From: Planctomycetota bacterium
Lineage (GTDB): Bacteria > Planctomycetota > Planctomycetia > Pirellulales > Pirellulaceae
Reading direction: 5' to 3'
Length of the DNA stretch: 29,859 nucleotides
NCBI GenBank assembly: GCA_023430365.1
Contig: JAEZAS010000239.1
Location: 1 to 29,859, forward strand
The position numbers and the translations under genes are program-made. Position 1 is the stretch's first letter. Each line of letters starts with the position of its first letter. Positions 1 through 8,200 of this stretch are shown one piece after another. The notes under the pieces are model-generated. The model searched no databases and was not told the DNA's origin. It saw nothing but the letters and a program-made list of their open reading frames with translations.

Positions 1-3000
1 TCTTCGAGCGGCTTGCTGCCGGTGTCGACCAGCATGTAGCCAGCCCAGAAGAAGGGATGGTCGGTTTTCATGCCATCCACGTTGGGGCTCGTTTTCACGC
101 GCCCCTCGGTCATCGGGTCAAGTAGCGCTTCGCGATTGATCGCCACACTCCGCCGCCAGGCCTGGTCGGCCGATTCGTGCGGCAGTTCCTGAATGAACTC
201 GCGCAGCAGGTTGATCGTGCTTTGCCCGCCGACGCGCCAGCGGCTCAGCAACATGGTTCGCGATCCGCTGGACATCATGCCGCACACGGCCAAAAACACT
301 TCCTCGCCATTGCCACCCTTGCGCAAGCCAGTTTCGGCGGCCGTGTGGAAGCCGGGAATGATCACCTGTTCCGGCGCAGACCAGGGCAGCATCATCCATT
401 CTGCCAGCGAACTGCCGGGCCGGCCGCGATCGATCTGCATCGGCGACCAGGCGAACGGTCCTTTTTCCGGCTCGTCGACATCCGTCAACAGCACCAGACG
501 GTCGAAGCGCGAGGCGTAGAGCGACGAAGCGGCCGGCAGAGTGTCGGGGGCCACGAACGAATCCCGGATGACATCCGCCAGTTGGCTGGCGGCCTCCTGG
601 GCGACCTCGATGTTGTCGCGCGGCAGCAATTTGCCCGTCACCAAGGCCGTGCGCATCGAAGTTTTGTGGCTGCGGGCATCGGGCAGCACCAGCGACATCG
701 TCGGCACATAGCGGACGCTCATGCGCGTGATGAGCGACTCCGTACCTTCCTCGGCGGGGATCTGCAGCGCCTCAAACGGGAGATACCACAGCACCCCGTC
801 GGGCACGACGATCAGCTCCTTGTAGCCCGCCCACTCCTCCGCTTTGGCGCTGTTGGTGAGTTGCTTCACGAGTTTGGCAGCCGGCGTCTTCCAGGCGTCG
901 CTTTGCAGATCCTTGGCGTCGATCGGCTGATTGCGATCGAGATGCCCCATCTTCTTGAGCATATCGATCACATCGGCGCGCACCTTGTTCGGCGCCTCGA
1001 CGGTGAAGTAGGCGTATTGCTTCGTGGTGAAGGCAAAGGCGTGCACGTTGCGCGTCGTCTGGAAATAGACGATCACCAGCCGGCCTTCGGGCAGATCCTT
1101 TTGAATGTCGCGGAAGCTGCGCAGCGGCGGGAAGACGAATTCCGAGGGAATTCGGCGCAGGGCAATCTGCTGCAGCATCAATTCCTGAGCAGTGCTTAGC
1201 TTGCCGAGTTGTTCGAGCAGCGCTTCTTGCTTCTTGACGTCCTCGTTCTCGGTCGGCAAAGCCGGCAGGGCGTCGAGTTCGGCTTGAATCGCCCGGACTT
1301 GCTGCGAGGCTTCGGCAAATTTCGGAAACCGGACCAGCAAATCCTGTCGCTGCAGACGGGCTGTGTCGTCGAGGGCTTCGGCAGGCGCCTCCATTAGCCA
1401 GCGGAGAGCGAGGACTCGCCCGCCCAGCGGCATGCTGGCGTAAAAACGGCGTCGGCGAATGCGGTCCGAAATCTCGAGGGCTTTTTCCTGCTCCTTGCGA
1501 AGCAGGGCCAATTCGAACCAGTGTTCGTAGGGCATCGGCAACGGCGTAGTGACGACGGTCATCGTGTCGAGCGGATCGACCACCCAATCACGCGACGTCG
1601 GTTCACGCAGCACGATGCCGTACAGATTGTCGGCAATCCGCTCGGTCACGCTACCCGCCGTGGCCAGGCGATCCACAACCGCGATCTGGAACAAGCGTTT
1701 CGAGGCCTTGCTCTGGAATCCGAGCGCGGCGCTCAGCGCCGCGGTCCCCGCGGTGAGATTGCCCGAATCCATGCCAATACGGGCCATTTGGTAATTGATC
1801 CGCGAGCCGGCAACGCCCGCCATCAGGTCCGATCGGCCGGTGTTCGACTTCGCCTGGTTGATCGCCTGGGTAGCCCCCTGCAAATCCCCCATTTCCAGGA
1901 GATTTTCCGACAGGTCGGTGAGCAGCGAAACGCTCAGCCGGCGGAGCTTCTTCGCTTTCGCCCAAGCGGCGGCAGCCACCAGGGGCGAATAGGCTCCGCC
2001 CTGCCCCGAGACTTGATGCGTGAGAGCGCCGTGGCGGAAGGCCTCCTCCATGATGTCGTACTGATTGAAGAGCGACGCGGTATAGGTGGCTTCGAGGAAG
2101 AAGTTGGCGGCCACGTCGTACTTCTCTTCCTCAAACGCGAGCTTGCCGAGTTCGAGCAAGGCCATCCCAGTCAGCGGATGGTCATAAGTGCCCGCGGCGA
2201 GAACCGACTTTTGCAGTTCCGAAATCGCTTGCGCGTGCTTGCCTGCCGACGCATAGGCCAGGCCCAGTTCCAGTTCCACCCAGCACTGCGACCAATGGTT
2301 CGGCGGACCGGGTCGGCGCGCGAGCGCATCGACGAGTTGCGCCGTCAGCAGATTGTGTTCGCTGGTCGGGCCCATGATCTCCGTTCGCCGGCGAATCGCG
2401 GTCGCCGTGCAACGGATGATTTCGCTGACGTAAACGGCGTAGTACTGAGGCGGAGCAATGACGCCGCCTTTCTCAATCACCTTGTCGTTGTCCAGCCGAC
2501 CTTGCAGGCTTTGATAGCGCTCGGCAACGGCGCCGACGACCGCCGTGCGCGACGTCTTGCCCCAGGTGATTGTGTTTCGCACCTGCGAGGCGGGATCGAG
2601 TCCCGGCGGAAACTCGACGCGCAGCATCCAGTCGCGGTGAGCCAAATAGAGCTCGAGCGCCGCGTTGTATTGGTCGAGCGCGTTGCCCAGATCGCCCATC
2701 TGGTAATAGCACTCGCCGAGCATCGTGTAGTAGCAGATCGAATCGATCCAGCGCCCCTCGGTGCTGGCGATTCCCGACCGGGCTGCATCGCGGAAGCCCC
2801 GCGCCGCCGTGCGGAAGTCGCCATCGTAGAAGGAAGGCATGGTCAGCCAGTACATGTCGACCGGCGCCGACTTGCCGCGACCGATAGGCACCCCGATGAC
2901 CGGCGGCGGATTTCCTCCTCCGCCTCCTCCCCCACCGGGAGCCTTGCCTTGAGCGAAAGCGCTGCTGGGCACGGTTGCGAAGAGCGCAAGGAGGGCCAGC

Positions 3001-3050
3001 GCCGCAAGGCCGAAGCCTTGGGGGCGAGCCGACGGAGAACGACCGTTCAT
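1..3050 (-). CDS. Secreted TPR-CHAT domain peptidase-like protein (3' end cut by window edge)
   Basis: An open frame runs from an ATG at 3050 leftward off the window, giving 1016 full codons with no stop. Residues 1-33 look like a signal peptide: a basic start, a hydrophobic stretch GLAALALLALFATV, then an AFA-Q cleavage site. An eight-glycine run (39-46) follows. A TPR-like helix pair lies at about 104-137 (YYTMLGECYYQMGDLGNALD), and helical repeats continue to about 630. From about 650 to the edge lies a CHAT domain (caspase-HetF-associated-with-TPRs, a cysteine peptidase fold). It shows VPDGVLWYLPFEAL at 749-762, a candidate catalytic His902 in GFHTAAE, Cys923 in FLAVCGMMSSG, then LLSRWRVGG and HPFFWAGYML (His998), the typical end of CHAT domains. 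The His-Cys spacing is only 21 residues. AGGA lies about 10 nt before the ATG. Family and fold are well supported. Secretion is inferred and the substrate is unknown. Confidence 0.85.
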   Translation of the reverse strand, partial: MNGRSPSARPQGFGLAALALLALFATVPSSAFAQGKAPGGGGGGGGNPPPVIGVPIGRGKSAPVDMYWLTMPSFYDGDFRTAARGFRDAARSGIASTEGRWIDSICYYTMLGECYYQMGDLGNALDQYNAALELYLAHRDWMLRVEFPPGLDPASQVRNTITWGKTSRTAVVGAVAERYQSLQGRLDNDKVIEKGGVIAPPQYYAVYVSEIIRCTATAIRRRTEIMGPTSEHNLLTAQLVDALARRPGPPNHWSQCWVELELGLAYASAGKHAQAISELQKSVLAAGTYDHPLTGMALLELGKLAFEEEKYDVAANFFLEATYTASLFNQYDIMEEAFRHGALTHQVSGQGGAYSPLVAAAAWAKAKKLRRLSVSLLTDLSENLLEMGDLQGATQAINQAKSNTGRSDLMAGVAGSRINYQMARIGMDSGNLTAGTAALSAALGFQSKASKRLFQIAVVDRLATAGSVTERIADNLYGIVLREPTSRDWVVDPLDTMTVVTTPLPMPYEHWFELALLRKEQEKALEISDRIRRRRFYASMPLGGRVLALRWLMEAPAEALDDTARLQRQDLLVRFPKFAEASQQVRAIQAELDALPALPTENEDVKKQEALLEQLGKLSTAQELMLQQIALRRIPSEFVFPPLRSFRDIQKDLPEGRLVIVYFQTTRNVHAFAFTTKQYAYFTVEAPNKVRADVIDMLKKMGHLDRNQPIDAKDLQSDAWKTPAAKLVKQLTNSAKAEEWAGYKELIVVPDGVLWYLPFEALQIPAEEGTESLITRMSVRYVPTMSLVLPDARSHKTSMRTALVTGKLLPRDNIEVAQEAASQLADVIRDSFVAPDTLPAASSLYASRFDRLVLLTDVDEPEKGPFAWSPMQIDRGRPGSSLAEWMMLPWSAPEQVIIPGFHTAAETGLRKGGNGEEVFLAVCGMMSSGSRTMLLSRWRVGGQSTINLLREFIQELPHESADQAWRRSVAINREALLDPMTEGRVKTSPNVDGMKTDHPFFWAGYMLVDTGSKPLE

Positions 3051-3428
3051 AAGCAAAGAGTCCTGCTGAGGTCCCCTGGCAGATGCCACCGGCCGATGCG
3101 AATGGATGCGTTGCATCTAGAAACGTACCACGCCGGAGCGTCTTCCATCTTACCCGCGGCCCTCCTGTGGGGCGAGCAACGAACCCGGCCGGTCGCTCGC
3201 ATGGATTGGATCAGCAATGCGCTTTTTGTGGTTTACAGCGACCAGGTGAGACAGTGGTTATGCGGCGTTAAAGCTAGCCAGTATTTCGTTTGCATCCCCC
3301 GATGAAGCTGTCGCGGACCAACCCCAAGAGCGTAATGTCCGGGCGGCTCCATGCGTCCCCGCCTTGCAAATCGCGGCAAGCCTCCCCATGCTGGTGAATC
3401 GTTTTCTTGCCGCCAGTGAGGGGTTGCC
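3051..3428. other. Divergent intergenic region between the CHAT gene and nagB
   Basis: This 378-bp gap separates two divergently transcribed genes, so it must hold both promoters. I found no convincing -35/-10 pair, no strong hairpin and no credible small gene. Frames that stay open here on either strand are continuations of antisense frames of the flanking genes. Confidence 0.5.
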
Positions 3429-4175
3429 GTGCATATCGATATCAGTCCGAACAAGCAAGAACTGGGCCGACGGGCCGCACTCGCCGGAGCGGCGGAAATC
3501 CGGGCCGCACTCGCCGCCCGGGGATCGGCCAACGTGATCGTCGCCACCGGGGCGTCCCAATTCGACACGCTGGATCAACTCGTCCAGCAGCCCGACATCG
3601 ACTGGGGCAAAGTCACGTTTTTCCACCTGGACGAGTACGCGGGGATGCCAGACACGCATCCCGCTTCGTTTCGAAAGTACCTGAAGGAGCGGCTCGTCGA
3701 TCGCTTGCCCAAAGCGCCGGCCGCCTTTCACTACGTTCAGGCGGAGGAAGATCTGGAGGCCGAGTGTCGCCGGCTCGGAGATTTGATTCAAAACCATCCG
3801 ATCGACGTAGCGTTCATTGGCATCGGTGAGAATGGACACCTGGCGTTCAACGATCCGCCAGCCGACTTTCAGACGCAGCAGCCCTACATCGTCGTCGCGC
3901 TCGACGACGCCTGCCGCCGCCAGCAACACGGCGAAGGTTGGTTCAAGACGTTCGACGAAGTGCCGACGCAAGCGATCTCGATGTCGGTCAACCACATCCT
4001 CAAGTCACGCATCATCGTCTGCAGCGTGCCGGACGAGCGCAAGTCGCAGGCAGTGGCCAATTGCGTCGAAGGCCCTATCTCGCCCAATGCCCCGGCCTCG
4101 ATCCTGCAATCGCATCATCACACGACGTTGTTCCTGGATGAGCCAGCCGCGTCGCGCCTCACCAAACGAAACTAG
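3429..4175 (+). CDS. nagB: Glucosamine-6-phosphate deaminase / isomerase-like protein (NagB family)
   Basis: This 248-residue protein has the NagB fold and the usual family length. NagB converts glucosamine-6-phosphate to fructose-6-phosphate and ammonia, feeding amino sugars into glycolysis. Visible motifs are VATGASQ (38-44, phosphate loop), FFHLDEYAGM (64-73, with the catalytic Asp68) and FIGIGENGHLAFNDPP (129-144, with His137). Compared with E. coli NagB, the Asp141-His143-Glu148 group reads Asn135-His137-Asp142. The Asp-to-Asn change occurs in other family members as far as I recall; the Glu-to-Asp change is conservative but less usual. The start is GTG at 3429, with GAGGGG about 7 nt upstream. 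The next gene begins 36 nt downstream on the same strand, so an operon is likely. A related 6-phosphosugar isomerase function is possible, but the HLDEY motif favours NagB. Confidence 0.85.
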   Translation: MHIDISPNKQELGRRAALAGAAEIRAALAARGSANVIVATGASQFDTLDQLVQQPDIDWGKVTFFHLDEYAGMPDTHPASFRKYLKERLVDRLPKAPAAFHYVQAEEDLEAECRRLGDLIQNHPIDVAFIGIGENGHLAFNDPPADFQTQQPYIVVALDDACRRQQHGEGWFKTFDEVPTQAISMSVNHILKSRIIVCSVPDERKSQAVANCVEGPISPNAPASILQSHHHTTLFLDEPAASRLTKRN

Positions 4176-4211
4176 AGCCAATCACCGAAACCCTCGCAGA
4201 ACCAGCGACTC

Positions 4212-5243
4212 ATGCATACCAACGAACGCCCCACCGTCCTGCTCTCCGCTTTCGGCGACGAAGCCGCCAACCAGAAGACCGCCGAACAGCAGTTTGCCGC
4301 GCTCGCCGCACTCGGCCTGCAGTACTATTCGCTCCGTTTCATCGACGCCGGCCAGGGCATCAAGAACGTGATGCAGCTCACGGTGCCCGAAATCCAGAAG
4401 ATTCGGCACTGGGAAGCGGAGTATGGCCTGAACGTCGCCACGCTCGGCTCGCCGATCGGCAAGGTGAAGCTGCTGGATGTCGAAGACGGCACCAAGAACC
4501 GTTTCGTACCGTTCAAAAAGTACTTGCAGGACGAAGTGAAGAAGGCCTGCGAGCTGGCTCACGCCTTCGAGACCAAGCTCATCCGCGGATTTTCGTTCTA
4601 TCACCCCAAGGGAAGCGATCCGCGCGAGCACTTGGCGCAAACGGTTGACCAGCTCGGACAGATTGCCGAAGTTTGCCACAAGAGCGATTTGCTCTTCGGC
4701 CTGGAAGTGGAAGCCAACCTGGTCGGCCAGACGGGCGATCTGCTCGCCGATATCAGCAAGCAGGTGGATCATCCGGCGATGGTGCTGATCTTCGACGGCG
4801 CGAACATCGCTACGCAGGGCTTCAGCCCGACCGAGACGTTTGAGCAGTACGAAAAGATGAAGCCCGACATCGGCTGGATGCACATCAAAGACTATCGCCA
4901 TCCGCAGCGGCTGCAGCGGACCACGCATGTCGATGAAGAGGCGCTCAAGCACTTCGTCCCAGCCGACCGGGGCGACAGCGGCCATGAGATGATCCTGCGC
5001 GACTTCCGCGAAATGATCCCGGCCCTGGAGAAGAAGCTGAAAAAGGTCGGCGTGCCGGGCGTGTTTCTCGACCTCGAGCCGCACGTGAAAGGCGGCGGTC
5101 AGTTCGGCGGCTTTAGCGGCCCGGACGGTATGGGAGTCGCCCTGCGTGGCCTGTGCCGCGTTCTCGACTACTGCGGTATCGACTACCACCTTCGCGACTT
5201 CGAGGACGTGAAGGCCGCCGCGGGGCAAAGCACCCACGGCTAG
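4212..5243 (+). CDS. Sugar phosphate isomerase/epimerase (xylose isomerase-like TIM barrel)
   Basis: This 343-residue protein resembles the xylose isomerase/AP endonuclease 2 TIM-barrel superfamily common in planctomycetes. Likely metal ligands sit at strand ends in the expected order: Glu165/Glu167 in FGLEVEAN, Asp195 in LIFDGANI, His224 and Asp227 in WMHIKDYR, and Glu289/His291 in FLDLEPHVK. Such enzymes interconvert keto/aldo sugars or epimerise sugar acids, and the exact substrate cannot be read from sequence. There is no signal peptide, so it is cytoplasmic. It follows nagB after 36 nt in the same direction, which suggests a shared sugar-catabolic role. No clear Shine-Dalgarno sequence precedes the ATG, which may mean translational dependence on nagB. 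Confidence 0.8.
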   Translation: MHTNERPTVLLSAFGDEAANQKTAEQQFAALAALGLQYYSLRFIDAGQGIKNVMQLTVPEIQKIRHWEAEYGLNVATLGSPIGKVKLLDVEDGTKNRFVPFKKYLQDEVKKACELAHAFETKLIRGFSFYHPKGSDPREHLAQTVDQLGQIAEVCHKSDLLFGLEVEANLVGQTGDLLADISKQVDHPAMVLIFDGANIATQGFSPTETFEQYEKMKPDIGWMHIKDYRHPQRLQRTTHVDEEALKHFVPADRGDSGHEMILRDFREMIPALEKKLKKVGVPGVFLDLEPHVKGGGQFGGFSGPDGMGVALRGLCRVLDYCGIDYHLRDFEDVKAAAGQSTHG

Positions 5244-5252
5244 GTTCCGCGG

Positions 5253-5278
5253 AGTAGCTAAGACAAGGTTCAGCTACT
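5253..5278. terminator. Hairpin between convergent genes, candidate bidirectional terminator
   Basis: Perfect 7-bp arms AGTAGCT (5253-5259) and AGCTACT (5272-5278) enclose a 12-nt loop. The hairpin lies between the stops of the sugar isomerase gene (+) and the FHA/coiled-coil gene (-). There is no long T-run, so the terminator role is inferred from position and symmetry. Confidence 0.4.
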
Positions 5279-5284
5279 TGAGAA

Positions 5285-8200
5285 CTAGTTCTGGACCGCC
5301 TCGGCGTTCGGGGCGGGCAGATCCATGGTTTCTTCCAAGCCCGATGGGATCACGGCCACGGGCTTCAGCCGCAGGGCATTGGCGATGTGCCACACGCTCG
5401 TGGCGATCCAGTAGGCCATCAGGAAAATGCCCACTGCCACGCCGTACCACGGGCCGGTGCCGGAGTGGAAGTACAGCCCCCAGACGGCGAAACCAATCGT
5501 CGTGAACAATGCCAGGGCCGCCTTGGCGAGGCGTTGAGCGAACCGCTGGGTGTGCGATCGCTTCGCGTGCGTGGCGATCGCCACCTTCGACGCCGCATTG
5601 GCCAGCTCACGCATCGCAGCCAGGCTCATCGTCGCCTCGGGAGCCTGACGCTGCGGCACAAACTCGCCCGGGTCGACCGGATTGGCCGGCTGGAGCTGGG
5701 TTTGAGGGGCGGCGGCCTTGGGCTCGGGCTTCTTGGCCTCAGCGGCCGGAGCGGGAGTCGCCGGAGCACGCCAATTCGCCTCCGCATCGTCGCCGCGAAC
5801 GCGTTTGAGCAGCTTCGACATGTAGGCTTCGATCGAATCTTCTTCTTCGCTCACCGGTTCGGCGGGGGGAGGCGTCACCGGGGTAAAGGTTAGCGGCGCA
5901 GGTTCGACGTCGCTCTCGCAGGACGGTTCCGCTTCGCCGGCCGTCGACATAGCGTTGTCGTGCGCATCGCCTTCTTCTTCGGGGCTCTCGCCGAGCAACT
6001 GGGCCCGCCAACTGCCGTGCCCCTTGGCTTGCTGCGGCAAGCTTGCTCCGAAATCGGCGGCGGGAGCCGCATCGTGCTCAGCAACCTCTTGCTGTGGCTC
6101 ATCCCCCTCGTTGGTGACTTCCGCACGCAGCGCCCGCAAGGCGGCGAGTGGATCGTTCTCTTCAACGGCCGGCTGATCGCCGCCGAGCAGCTCATTCCGC
6201 CAGCTGCGTGGCGACTCCTCTCGGGCGGACATGACGCTCGCCATGTCCATCGTGCAGCCGAAGTTTTCCTCCTCCGCTTCCGGAGTCGGCAACTCGCTGG
6301 GCAGTTCGCTCGGCAACTCGTGGGAGTATTCCGGCTGGCTGTACGCGCTGCTCTCGTGGGAAATGTCCCGCGGCTCTTCGACTTCCGCCATCGACTGCTG
6401 AGCGAGCGTCTGGTCGAGCGGGGCCGACTCGCCCCCTTCGGAATTCCACAAACCGGCCTGCATCAGGCGACCGAGCACGGCCGTAACACTGTCTGAATCG
6501 CGCGGAGCGTCCTTCGGCATCTCGGCAGCGGCGCCGGTTGCATCGTCCGAGGCGGGCGATTCGACGGCACCGCTCTCGGCATACGGCTGCGAATCCGGAG
6601 TCTCGGCTGGATCGCTCCAGTCCTGGCGGGTCGGCAGCGCGGCCGTTTCGCCGTAGTTGGTCGGGGCATACGAGCGGTCGAAGTCGTCAAGTTCCGGCCG
6701 AATCGGCAGCGGCATGGTCACATCGGCAGGTAACTCGTTGTGCGGCGGGTTGTACGAGCCGTAGACGGCATCCGGAACGAACGGCGCCTCAGGCAGTGCG
6801 TCAGCGGAGGCGAGATTACGCTCCTGCGACTGCCGCTGATGCCATTCGCTCACCTGCCGCTCAAGTTCGGCGATCTGGGCAGCCAATTCTTCCTCTCGCT
6901 CCCGGAGGCTGGCTTCCCAGGTCTCACGCTGCTGCTGCCAGACTTCACGCTCGGCAGCCAGCTTCTGTTGCTCGGCAAATAGTTGCTGGCGCTCCGCAGA
7001 GACGTCCTGGTCGAAGGCAGCACTCGGCATAGTGCAGGCCAGTTCGTCGGCCTGGTCGCGCTGCTGGGTGATCAGCTGATCGATCTGCTCCCGCAGCTTC
7101 GCCTGCTCCTGCGACCATTTCTCTTGGTCTGCGACCAACATCGACCGCAGTTGATCGGCTTCTTCGCGCCACTGCTGTGCTTCACGGCCAAGTCGCTCCA
7201 ACTCGGCAGCCGCCTGCTGGTGCAGTTCCTCCGACTGCTGCAGCGCCCCGATCGACCCGTCCTGCGACGTTGTGAGCTCTTCGATCTGTCGCTGCAGGCT
7301 CTCGAACTCGCTCGACCACTGTGCCTGTTGGGTTTCCAGCGCCGAGTGCAGTTGCTCGGCCTGCTCTTTCCACTGGGCGAGTTCCGCGGTGAGGCGAACC
7401 ACTTCGTCGGCGGCCTGCATGCGCAGGTCTTCCGTCCGCAGTTCCCGCTGATCGGCGGCGATGCGCGCGGTCGTCAGTTCGCTGATGGTTTGCTTGAGCT
7501 CTTCCTGCTGCTCCTGCCACTGGGCCTGCTCGAGCGACAACTGTTCCTGCTGCTCGGCGAGCCGCGTCTGCGAGTCCGACGCTTCGCGCTGGGCCTGGTC
7601 GCATTGGAGGGTCAGTCGGCTGACCTCCGCCGCCATTTGCCGTTGCAGTTGATCGATTTGCTCCGCCTGCTGCTGAGCCTGCTCGCGGGCAGCCGTCAAT
7701 TCGGCCTCGCTGCGGCGTCGATCGGCCTGGCGGGCTTCGGCGTCTTGTTGGCGGAGCGTGCGCTCGCTCTGCAGTTCGCTGCGCAGTTGTTCGATCGTCT
7801 TGGCAAATTGAGCCGCTTCGGCGCCAGCCGACTGCTGGGCCGCCTGCAAGTCAGCAGATCGCCGCTCAAGCTGCTGCGCAAGCGATTTAAGCTCCGTCTC
7901 GACCTGTCCCCGCAGCGTCGTCGCTTCACTGCGTTCCCGGGCCGCTTGCTGCCGCAGGTGGGCCGCTTCGGCCTGCGCCCGTTCCAGTTCGATTCGCAGC
8001 GATGCGACTTCTGTGTCACCATTCGAGCGAACGGTTCGCAGCTCGCTTTCCCGCTGGGCCAGTTGCGTTTTGAGGGCCGTCAGCTCATCCGAAAGCTCCT
8101 GGGCGTCGGCAAGCGACTGTTCGCGCTCGCGCTTTCGCTGGGTCTGCAGGTCCGCCAGTTCTTCGCGAAGCTGATCGAGGGTGGCGAGCAACTGCTGGCT

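Noticed and set aside
1..1110. CHAT gene as part of a CRISPR-linked (gRAMP/Craspase) system
   Set aside because: The protein has a signal peptide, and no CRISPR array or effector is present in the window.
1521..3305. 594-codon open frame on + strand opposite the CHAT gene
   Set aside because: Antisense to a clear signal peptide-TPR-CHAT gene; the translation is Arg/Gly-rich without a recognisable domain, as expected from the opposite strand of GC-rich coding DNA.
4182..5237. 351-codon open frame on - strand
   Set aside because: Antisense to the sugar isomerase/epimerase gene, which has a coherent metal-site pattern.
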